6,898 nucleotides of DNA from JBIOJB01 sp044450465 (GCA_044450465.1 JBIOJB010000129.1:1-6898), one strand, 5' to 3'; positions 1 to 4,919 are shown, counted from the stretch's first letter. Numbers and translations: made by a program. Notes: generated from the sequence alone by a model not told the origin.

Positions 1-72
1 ACCTTGGCTGAGGCTCGAAACGTAACGCGCTACGGCCACTGAAACGGGTCGGCGGGGCCGTTCGTAGAGGAT

Positions 73-255
73 TCAGTTGACTTCGCGGCGGAAGATGATC
101 ACTAGATGCGGCTGACCTCCAACTTCGATCGGTGTCGTTGTTACGACCTCCCATTCATCTACCGCCATGTTCTGAATTAGCTGCTCTATCGGGTCGTTGG
201 GTAGTGGGTCAGGGGAAGTATCAATTGGCCGGATTCGCCGGGTGAACTGGTGCAT
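73..255 (-). CDS. Small hypothetical protein, DUF4177-like appearance
   Basis: This 60-residue protein is probably a real gene: its ATG at 255 is preceded by a perfect AGGAGG five bases upstream, the best ribosome binding site in the window. The N-terminal half (MHQFTRRIRPIDTSPDPLP) is basic, then proline-rich and probably disordered. The C-terminal half has the pattern of a small beta-rich domain: a helix (IEQLIQNMAVD), a WEVVTTTP strand, a GG turn, and a last strand LVIIFRRE. That helix, WEvv, turn, strand-with-FRR layout resembles small DUF4177-type proteins, but this is pattern resemblance only and no function can be assigned. There is no signal peptide, membrane segment or cysteine. It lies downstream of ssrA on the same strand, in the least GC-rich part of the window, so it may be accessory DNA. 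Confidence 0.6.
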   Translation of the reverse strand: MHQFTRRIRPIDTSPDPLPNDPIEQLIQNMAVDEWEVVTTTPIEVGGQPHLVIIFRREVN

Positions 256-516
256 AGCGCCCTCCTATCCGAATAGCGCGCTTCCCGCGCGAAACTCTAT
301 AGGTTCACGCGATCCGGTCGACGCCTGAGACCTGACCGATTTACCTAGCGTGAAAGTGTCTTGCAGCACGGCCGACGTGGGCTCGACTAAGCCCCGGCCG
401 ACATCGACGCCGCCGGCGTGTGGGTCGGCTGAAAATCTGACCGACAAACTGGTGCGCCCAGGTGCCTTTCTGTGCGCCTCAGTGCCCCCGTTTCTGGTTC
501 GGCCGTAGGTTCGGCT
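256..516. other. Non-coding stretch between ssrA and the small gene
   Basis: I see no convincing gene here. It holds the leader of the small gene, including a short GCGCG/CGCGC hairpin (276-290), and the 3' flank of ssrA. A weak hairpin, GTCGGT paired with GCCGAC around a T-rich loop, lies near 427-448 on the minus strand. It lacks a following T-run and is not a convincing intrinsic terminator. Reading frames crossing this stretch look like GC-driven artefacts. Confidence 0.5.
261..266 (-). promoter_or_regulatory. Ribosome binding site of the small gene
   Basis: Reads AGGAGG on the minus strand, five bases before the ATG at 255. It fixes the start and is the main argument that the 60-residue reading frame is translated. 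Confidence 0.7.
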
Positions 517-895
517 TGGTGGAGGCGGCGGGAGTTGAACCCGCGTCCGAAGCAGCATCCCCCGGGATCTCTACGAGCGTGTCCAGGATTTTGGCTCTTG
601 CTAGGCGGCTCCTCCTGACGGGATCCGCTTTCGCCAGCCCCGGTGCATGTCCCAACTCAGGGCCGTGGCACCCCTGCGTCGGCGATCCGGTCTATGTGAC
701 ACCGTTCCCTGATCCGCCGGATTGACCTGGGACGGCGCCCGGGGTCTAAGCTCCGGGGCTTAAGTCTCTACTGCTTTACGCAGCGAGGGCGAAAGCGTTG
801 TTGTTCTTGGCGTTTGTAAACGCTGCGCTGTATCGCACGCGGCCCTCGGCTCGCAATCCCGAAGCTCAACTGCCCCGTCGAGACCGGACGCCCCC
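517..895 (-). ncRNA. ssrA: Transfer-messenger RNA (tmRNA, 10Sa RNA)
   Basis: tmRNA enters stalled ribosomes with SmpB, acts first as an alanyl-tRNA, then as the template for a degradation tag. The 5' end is GGGGGCG (895-889), followed by the conserved GGUCUCGACGGGG. The 3' end has a T arm (GCGGG, loop UUCAACU, CCCGC), then CGCCUCC, discriminator A and an encoded CCA (519-517). The acceptor stem pairs over seven positions with G3.U as the third pair, the alanine identity element. The tag reading frame ends in ALAA and a TAA stop at 778-776. The total of 379 nt fits one-piece tmRNAs. The usual GGUUUCGAC reads GGUCUCGAC here, a minor variant. The gene is divergent from the R2lox gene and about 2.1 kb from smpB. 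Confidence 0.96.
776..811 (-). other. tmRNA proteolysis-tag reading frame
   Basis: Read on the minus strand, the frame gives AKNNNAFALAA and then TAA, if the resume codon is the GCC at 811-809. I chose GCC because alanine GCN is the usual resume codon, an A sits four bases upstream as in other tmRNAs, and the context resembles the mycobacterial tag start. If translation resumed at ACA (817-815), two residues (TN) would be added. The ALAA end is the classic ClpXP degron. The asparagine run is encoded by AAC codons. Confidence 0.85.
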
Positions 896-921
896 ACGAA
901 GCCGAACCTGGTTGCCTCTTG

Positions 922-927
922 ATTCTA
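922..927 (-). promoter_or_regulatory. Probable -10 element of the ssrA promoter
   Basis: TAGAAT on the minus strand (consensus TATAAT) would start RNA near 915, leaving about 20 nt of 5' leader before the mature end at 895. No good -35 box is visible; the best at 17-bp spacing is GTGTCG. The 10-mer GGGTAGAATC is identical to the one in front of def. Confidence 0.5.
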
Positions 928-957
928 CCCATCGGGCTCCCGCCCGACACCTCCCTC

Positions 958-966
958 TGGTGTAAT
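958..966 (+). promoter_or_regulatory. Possible extended -10 element of the R2lox gene
   Basis: TGG followed by TGTAAT forms an extended -10 (TGn plus 5 of 6 matches to TATAAT). RNA would start near 973, giving only about 9 nt of leader before the ATG at 982. No -35 box is apparent, as is common for extended -10 promoters. It supports starting the protein at 982, since the TTG at 919 would lie upstream of this promoter. Confidence 0.4.
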
Positions 967-981
967 GGACGGGAACCAGAG

Positions 982-1926
982 ATGGCCGTGGAAGAGCGAG
1001 AGCGCCTCGACGACGACCTCCAGCGGATCGCCCAGGCCGACCTGAAGCAGCTGGGCGACATCCGAATCGACGACGTGCTCTCGTTCATCGACCGCGGCAT
1101 CGAGCGGATGCCCAGCTATATGGACCTCTACCGGCGGTGGGAGTCCCAGCAGTGGTCGGTCGGCGACCTCGACTTCTCGCTCGATCGCGAGGACTGGCTC
1201 AGGTCCACCGACATAGAAAGGAAGGCGACGCTCTGGTCGCACCGCCTCTTCTTCAACGGCGAAGAGCGCGTCACCTCCACTCTGGCGCCCTTTGTGTGGG
1301 CCGCCCCGTCGCCCGAGATCGAGATCTTCCTGTCGACCCAGCTCGTCGACGAAGCGCGGCACACCGTCTTCTTCCAGCGCTGGTGGCACGACGTGGTAGG
1401 CGCCGACACCGACGATCTCGGCCGCCTGCTGGCCGAGGTACGCCCCGAGGCCAACGAGGGCTACAACGAGATCTTCTACAACCGGCTGCCCGGGACCGCT
1501 CAGCGACTCGCAAGCAACCCCAAGGACATGGACGCGTTTGTCGAGGGCGTGACCCTGTACCACATCGTCATCGAGGCGACCATCGCCCTCACCGGCCAGC
1601 GGTTCGAGCTGGAGGCGATGCGCGAGGTCGGCAGCACCGATCGCGGCTTCTATCGCGGGTTCACGGCGGTTGCTCGCGACGAGTCGCGCCACGTGAGTTT
1701 CGGCATCAAGTTTCTCCAGGAGGCCGTCCGCCAGGATCCCCAGAGATTCGCGCCGCTGATCCAGAAGACGCTCGTCGAGTGCCTTCCCCTGATCACCGGG
1801 GTCCTCGACCCGCCCGATCCCCGGTACATCACCGACTTCGGCCACACGGAAAGCGAGATCCTCGCGTTCGCCTTCGAATCCCTCAACCGCCGGCTTCGGG
1901 CGATTGGAATCAACCTCGCAGCCTGA
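982..1926 (+). CDS. R2-like ligand-binding oxidase (R2lox), ferritin-like di-metal protein
   Basis: A 314-residue cytosolic helical protein of the ribonucleotide reductase R2 superfamily. Six metal ligands fit the family pattern: E94, E124 with H127 (EARH), E198, and E234 with H237 (ESRH). Two residues point to R2lox, not a true NrdB. V97, three after the first Glu, and Y193, five before the third Glu, occupy the positions of the Val-Tyr ether crosslink known in Mycobacterium tuberculosis Rv0233 and Geobacillus R2lox. The radical-tyrosine position of NrdB (H127+4) is F131. The segment DLDFSLDREDW resembles the Rv0233 DIDFSRDRADW. No nrdA is visible nearby and no R1-docking tail is evident. 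R2lox proteins hold a Mn/Fe cofactor and are thought to oxidise a bound fatty-acid-like ligand; the substrate is unknown. I chose the ATG at 982 over the in-frame TTG at 919 because the promoter-like element lies between them. Databases may label it ribonucleotide reductase beta. Confidence 0.88.
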   Translation: MAVEERERLDDDLQRIAQADLKQLGDIRIDDVLSFIDRGIERMPSYMDLYRRWESQQWSVGDLDFSLDREDWLRSTDIERKATLWSHRLFFNGEERVTSTLAPFVWAAPSPEIEIFLSTQLVDEARHTVFFQRWWHDVVGADTDDLGRLLAEVRPEANEGYNEIFYNRLPGTAQRLASNPKDMDAFVEGVTLYHIVIEATIALTGQRFELEAMREVGSTDRGFYRGFTAVARDESRHVSFGIKFLQEAVRQDPQRFAPLIQKTLVECLPLITGVLDPPDPRYITDFGHTESEILAFAFESLNRRLRAIGINLAA

Positions 1927-1930
1927 GCCG

Positions 1931-2347
1931 GTGACGGTCGAACGCATGGGCGCCGGCGACGACGCCCGTGTCGCCGCGGCCGGGCATCTTTTCGACGGCC
2001 CCTCCCGACCCCATGCCGTCAGCCGGTTTCTCGCCGACCCCTCGCACCACCTCCTCATCGCCTACTTGTCGGGGCAACCCGCGGGATTCGTCTCCGGCGT
2101 TGAGATCACCCACCCGGACAAGGGAACCGAGATGCTCCTCTACGAGCTGGCGGTGGACGAGCTCCATCGCAGAAAGGGCATCGGCACCCGGCTTGTGCTC
2201 GCCCTTTCGGCGCTGGCCCGTGAGCGCGGCTGCTACGGGATGTGGGTCCTACTGGACGATGACAACAGACCCGCAGCAGCCACCTACAGCAAAGCAGGCG
2301 GATCTCTCGAGAGCAAGCCGCTCATGTATTCCTGGACCTTCGACTAG
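1931..2347 (+). CDS. GNAT-family N-acetyltransferase, AAC(3)-I-like
   Basis: A 138-residue single-domain acetyltransferase that would transfer acetyl from acetyl-CoA to an amine. The acetyl-CoA pyrophosphate loop is RRKGIGTRL (R80-L88), preceded by the beta-4 strand LLYELAVDELH. After it come a helix (LALSALARERGC), a strand (GMWVLLDDDN) and AAATYSKAGG, the usual end of GNAT domains. The layout YELAV..HRRKGIGT...AAATYSKAGG resembles AAC(3)-I aminoglycoside acetyltransferases and their many uncharacterised relatives, so resistance should not be assumed. The GTG at 1931 is taken as start, four bases after the R2lox stop. A TTG at 1904, overlapping that gene by 23 nt, is possible and would add nine residues. 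No clear ribosome binding site is visible, so translation is probably coupled to R2lox. Only nine bases separate its stop from the convergent GyrI-like gene. Confidence 0.82.
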   Translation: MTVERMGAGDDARVAAAGHLFDGPSRPHAVSRFLADPSHHLLIAYLSGQPAGFVSGVEITHPDKGTEMLLYELAVDELHRRKGIGTRLVLALSALARERGCYGMWVLLDDDNRPAAATYSKAGGSLESKPLMYSWTFD

Positions 2348-2356
2348 CTCCGTTCG

Positions 2357-2962
2357 TCAGCGCTCGATGGGCTGGCGCACGATCGTCTTCAGCTTCTCCG
2401 GTTGGGCTCGCCGCGGGTCTCCCAGGTAGATCTCGTGGTGCTTGCCGCGTAGGCGGTATCCCGCACCTGTGATGAACGCATGCAGCCGATCGATGGTCGG
2501 CTTCTCGGCGCCATAGGGCCCCACGTGCATGATCTGCGCGCACAGGCCCTCGCGAAATGGTTCCAACCTGGCCTCGGCCAGCTGCGGGAGCGCCTTCTTC
2601 CGGAATACCTCCGCGCGCAGCTGTTCCAACACGGCCGGGGTGATCTCATCCGGCTGGAGCACCATCGCCGTCCACCGCCACACGGCCTTGTCCGTTTCGA
2701 GCAGCGCTGTCTTGCCGGGCACCCACCACAGTGCTTCGAGCGGCCTCAGCCGAGATTCGACGCCGTCCTTCTTGAGCGCGAAGTGGATCCCATAACTCAG
2801 GCTGAACAACACCTGGAGGGCTGCCTGGAACTCCGGGGAAGTATTGGGGTCACCTCCCCCATCCACCATCAGGAACTTCAGCTCAGGCACATCCAGGATG
2901 CTTGGTTGCTTCGTACTTGCCGCGTAGAGCCCATCGACGTCAACCGCCTCGACCTTGCTCAT
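2357..2962 (-). CDS. GyrI-like small-molecule-binding domain protein
   Basis: A 201-residue stand-alone GyrI-like protein with no DNA-binding domain. Recognisable family segments in order are VPELKFLMVDGGGDPNTS (about residues 25-42), LEALWWVPG (about 74-82), then EGLCAQIMHVGPYGAEKP and the tail GYRLRGKHHEIYLGDPRR ending near KTIVRQP. This segment order is typical of a widespread family of about 200-residue cytosolic proteins. Related domains in BmrR/SoxR-type regulators and in SbmC/GyrI bind hydrophobic small molecules or inhibit gyrase, and some stand-alone members have been reported as hydrolases. The specific role here is unknown. The ATG at 2962 is chosen because GGGAGG lies ten bases upstream. 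It follows smpB by 79 bases and may be the last gene of the minus-strand operon or have its own promoter. Confidence 0.87.
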   Translation of the reverse strand: MSKVEAVDVDGLYAASTKQPSILDVPELKFLMVDGGGDPNTSPEFQAALQVLFSLSYGIHFALKKDGVESRLRPLEALWWVPGKTALLETDKAVWRWTAMVLQPDEITPAVLEQLRAEVFRKKALPQLAEARLEPFREGLCAQIMHVGPYGAEKPTIDRLHAFITGAGYRLRGKHHEIYLGDPRRAQPEKLKTIVRQPIER

Positions 2963-2972
2963 GCTCACAAGA

Positions 2973-2978
2973 CCTCCC
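2973..2978 (-). promoter_or_regulatory. Ribosome binding site of the GyrI-like gene
   Basis: GGGAGG on the minus strand, ten bases before the ATG at 2962. It decides the start against the longer open frame that continues upstream into smpB, and against the GTG at 2968, which would leave only four bases of spacing. Confidence 0.65.
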
Positions 2979-3041
2979 GGCACAGCCTGCTTCGCCGCAG
3001 CGCCAGGGCCAAGGGCCCATCGGTCCCCTACCCGCGGGAAC

Positions 3042-3509
3042 CTAGCCCCGGCGCATGGCGCGCGCGATCTCGCGCTTGGCGTCGCGCTCGGCGATCGCCT
3101 CGCGCTTGTCGTACTGCCTCTTACCGCGACACAGACCGACCTCAACCTTCGCGTGGTTGCGCGCGAAGTACACCCTCAACGGGATCAGCGTGTATCCCTT
3201 CTGCCGCACCTTGCCGATGAGGGTGGAGATCTCCTTGCGATGCAGCAGGAGCTTTCTCGGCCGCAGCGGGTCGTGGTTCATCAGGTTTCCCTGGGCGTAC
3301 GGCGAGACGTGCACGTTCTCCAGCCACGCCTCGTGGCCGTCGAGACGCACGAAGCCGTCACGAAGGTTGCAGCGACCTGCCCTCATCGATTTCACCTCGG
3401 TCCCGGTCAGCATCAGGCCGCATTCGTACTTCTCGTCGACGAAGTAGTCGTGATACGCGCGCCGGTTGACGGCCACGTCGCGCTGCCGCTCCTCATCTCG
3501 CTCAGGCAT
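3042..3509 (-). CDS. smpB: SsrA-binding protein SmpB
   Basis: The 155-residue partner of tmRNA. SmpB binds the tRNA-like domain, helps alanylation, and takes the place of the missing codon-anticodon helix in the decoding centre of stalled ribosomes. Family hallmarks are VAVNRRAYHDYFV (about residues 12-24), LTGTEVKSMRAGRCNL, AWLENVHVSPY, NHDPLRPRKLLLHRKEI, GYTLIPLRVYF, and the basic tail GKRQYDKREAIAERDAKRE that enters the mRNA channel. The ATG at 3509 is chosen because the protein then begins at the family's usual length. The frame is open further upstream, but only inside fmt. The start overlaps the fmt stop by eight bases, which implies translational coupling. AGGTG lies about nine bases upstream as a modest ribosome binding site. 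ssrA is on the same strand, about 2.1 kb downstream. Confidence 0.96.
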   Translation of the reverse strand: MPERDEERQRDVAVNRRAYHDYFVDEKYECGLMLTGTEVKSMRAGRCNLRDGFVRLDGHEAWLENVHVSPYAQGNLMNHDPLRPRKLLLHRKEISTLIGKVRQKGYTLIPLRVYFARNHAKVEVGLCRGKRQYDKREAIAERDAKREIARAMRRG

Positions 3510-4335
3510 CGCCCAGCACCTGTCTGGCCGGCGCCGGCCGCTTGCCGGGCAGTTGAACGACGTCGGGCACGTACCGATCTTGTTCGACATGCCCGCTCAG
3601 GACCTTCACCCGCCCGCGGTTGGTCGGGAGCGTAGCGCCGGGCCACGGCTGCAATGCTCGGACGCGCCGGTCGATCTCACGAGCGCCCAGCTCCCATTCG
3701 AGCCTCCCGTCCTCCCTCTGCAGGCGCGGCGCGAGCGTGGCCGCCTCGTGTTTCTGCACGACGGCCTGGATCTCGTCCAGGCGCTCCAGGGTCCGGGCCA
3801 GCAGCTCGCCTCCCATGACTGCTAGTCGCTCGGTCAGCACTGGTGCGTCTTCTTGCGCGCCGATCGGCGTGCTTGTCATGGCGAGGATGGGTCCGTGGTC
3901 GAGCTGCTCGTCGATACGCATGATGGTGACGCCCGTCGCGGAGTCGCCCTCGAGGATCGCGCGCGCGATCGGTGCCGCCCCGCGGTGCCTCGGCAGCAAC
4001 GACGCGTGCACGTTGATCGCACCCAGACGCGGAATCGCCAGCACGGACGCGGGCAGAATCTGCCCGTAGGCGACCACCACCAGGAGATCTGGAGACAGAC
4101 TCTTCAGCCGGGAGATCGCTTCGGGATCGCGAATGAGCGCGGGCTGGTAGACCCCGAGGCCCAGCTCGACGGCGGCGACCTTTACCGGCGACGCCGTGAC
4201 CTTCATCCGGTGACCCGGTTTGTCAGGCTGCGTGATCACGAGCTGAACCGCGTGGCCCGCCCGCACCAGCGCCCTCAGGGAGGGCACCGCGAATGCGGCC
4301 GTTCCGGCAAAGACGATTCGGTAGAAGGCGCCTAT
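3502..4335 (-). CDS. fmt: Methionyl-tRNA formyltransferase, non-canonical start and short C-terminus
   Basis: Fmt transfers a formyl group from 10-formyl-tetrahydrofolate to Met-tRNA(fMet) in the cytosol, preparing it for initiation. The N-terminal fold is clear: RIVFAGTAAFAVPSL, VVAYGQILP, then the signature INVHASLLPRHRGAAPI. Catalytic residues corresponding to E. coli Asn106, His108 and Asp144 are present as N108, H110 and D146, numbered from the ATA start. Two features are odd. First, no ATG, GTG or TTG lies in frame near the N-terminus. The best candidate is ATA at 4335-4333, which overlaps the def TAG stop in an ATAG arrangement and gives an N-terminus of E. coli-like length; ATC at 4317 is the alternative. 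Second, the product is about 277 residues against roughly 310, because the C-terminal tRNA-binding domain has lost its middle and goes from KVLSG almost directly to VVQLPGKRP. It sits between def and smpB and overlaps both. Confidence 0.9.
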   Translation of the reverse strand: MGAFYRIVFAGTAAFAVPSLRALVRAGHAVQLVITQPDKPGHRMKVTASPVKVAAVELGLGVYQPALIRDPEAISRLKSLSPDLLVVVAYGQILPASVLAIPRLGAINVHASLLPRHRGAAPIARAILEGDSATGVTIMRIDEQLDHGPILAMTSTPIGAQEDAPVLTERLAVMGGELLARTLERLDEIQAVVQKHEAATLAPRLQREDGRLEWELGAREIDRRVRALQPWPGATLPTNRGRVKVLSGHVEQDRYVPDVVQLPGKRPAPARQVLGDA

Positions 4336-4850
4336 CCCCGAGGGGCGGCAGCGACCGCCTCGTCCTTCTCCTCGTCCGCCATCTCCTCGACGCGTCGCAG
4401 GGTGTCGAGGCTGGTCAGCCGGTCGATGAAGAGAATGCCGTCGAGGTGGTCGAGCTCGTGCTGAAAAGCTCGTGCTGTGAATCCGGTGGACTTGATGCGG
4501 ACCTCTTTGCCGTGGCGGTTGCGACCCTTGACGACCACAGTTTCGTGGCGGGCGACCTCGCCCACCCAACCCGGGTAGCTCAGGCATCCCTCGTACCCGA
4601 CCTGCACCCCGTCCGCCTTGACGATCTCCGGGTTGACGAGCCCCCAGATCTGGTTCTCGTCGCCCTTGACCACGCAGACGCGAAGCGCTACGCCAATCTG
4701 GTTGGCCGCCAGGCCGGCGCCCGGGGCGGCCAGCATCGTCTCGGCCAGATCGTCGATCAGGCGCTGGGTCGACGCGTCGACCCGCGAGACCTTCTTCGAC
4801 TTTTCACGGAGCACGGGATGCTCGAATCCAAGAATCGGTCGAACTGACAC
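4332..4850 (-). CDS. def: Peptide deformylase
   Basis: Def removes the N-formyl group from nascent proteins at the ribosomal exit and is the functional counterpart of the Fmt encoded next. All three catalytic motifs are intact: GAGLAANQIG (residues 44-53), EGCLS (87-91) with metal-binding C89, and HELDH (131-135) with H131, catalytic E132 and H135. At 172 residues it is the usual length. The tail after the catalytic helix (EEMADEEKDEAVAAAPRG) is acidic and then alanine-rich. The start is the GTG at 4850, giving VRPILGFEHPVLRE, a normal Def N-terminus. A TAGAAT -10 box ends seven bases before this GTG, so the mRNA is probably leaderless and has no ribosome binding site. The stop overlaps the proposed fmt start. 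Confidence 0.96.
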   Translation of the reverse strand: MSVRPILGFEHPVLREKSKKVSRVDASTQRLIDDLAETMLAAPGAGLAANQIGVALRVCVVKGDENQIWGLVNPEIVKADGVQVGYEGCLSYPGWVGEVARHETVVVKGRNRHGKEVRIKSTGFTARAFQHELDHLDGILFIDRLTSLDTLRRVEEMADEEKDEAVAAAPRG

Positions 4851-4857
4851 GGTCTCG

Positions 4858-4863
4858 ATTCTA
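4858..4863 (-). promoter_or_regulatory. -10 element of a probable leaderless def promoter
   Basis: TAGAAT on the minus strand, followed by exactly seven bases and then the def GTG. Transcription would begin at or next to the start codon. A possible -35, TTGGCC (4884-4879), lies 15 bp upstream. Between them is CCCGCGGG, part of a larger inverted repeat (4864-4880). The 69-base gap after the preceding gene allows def-fmt-smpB to be transcribed separately from priA. Confidence 0.55.
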
Positions 4864-4880
4864 CCCGCGGGAACCCGCGG
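4864..4880. repeat. Inverted repeat inside the def promoter
   Basis: Two GC-rich arms, CCCGCGG and its complement, are separated by a short centre, in the spacer directly upstream of the def -10 box. The position suits an operator, but pure GC palindromes also arise easily in GC-rich DNA. The 15-mer GGTTCCCGCGGGTAG from this region recurs downstream of smpB. Confidence 0.45.
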
Positions 4881-4919
4881 CCAACCCCGCTTCGACTCGT
4901 ACTTGGGCCCGCTCCCCGC

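Larger units (their letters stand above)
507..909. repeat. Inverted repeat flanking ssrA (extended precursor stem)
   Basis: AGGTTCGGCTT at 507-517 is exactly inverted at 899-909, on either side of ssrA. With the acceptor stem, the pairing arms are 507-527 and 889-909. In the precursor RNA, 20 of 21 positions pair: eleven flanking pairs, one C-C mismatch (898/518), two more pairs that include the discriminator A (897-519, 896-520), and the seven acceptor pairs with one G.U. The pairing stops on both sides beyond 507 and 909. Confidence 0.85.

Noticed and set aside
496..515. GGTTCGGC direct repeat with 12-base period, as a possible phage att core
   Set aside because: It is too short, lies outside the mature ssrA end, and no integrase is present. 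The second copy is better explained as part of the precursor-stem inverted repeat.
462..725. Plus-strand open frame of 87 codons
   Set aside because: It runs antisense through the 3' half of ssrA and has no ribosome binding site or recognisable domain.
919..981. TTG start that would add 21 residues to R2lox
   Set aside because: The added residues match no family N-terminus, and a promoter-like element (958-966) lies between this codon and the ATG at 982.
925..2058. Long open frame (377 codons) on the minus strand opposite the R2lox gene
   Set aside because: It is a codon-position shadow of a GC-rich real gene, with no family motifs. The plus-strand frame carries all R2lox ligands. The same applies to the Arg-rich plus-strand frame at 1137-1934.
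1931..2347. Aminoglycoside resistance call for the GNAT protein
   Set aside because: Only the general AAC(3)-I-like layout is visible. Many relatives with other or unknown substrates share it, so a resistance claim is not supported.
3006..3018. Perfect GGGCC-AAG-GGCCC hairpin between smpB and the GyrI-like gene
   Set aside because: It has only five pairs and no T-run on either strand, so it is not a convincing intrinsic terminator. Such hairpins arise easily in GC-rich DNA.
2480..3220. Plus-strand open frame of 246 codons opposite the GyrI-like and smpB genes
   Set aside because: It is a shadow frame spanning two real genes and the gap between them, and the product is low-complexity and rich in Arg, Pro and His.
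3510..3590. Upstream extension of smpB to an ATG at 3590
   Set aside because: The extra 27 residues match no SmpB, and they would read through the fmt coding sequence. The ATG at 3509 gives the usual SmpB N-terminus.
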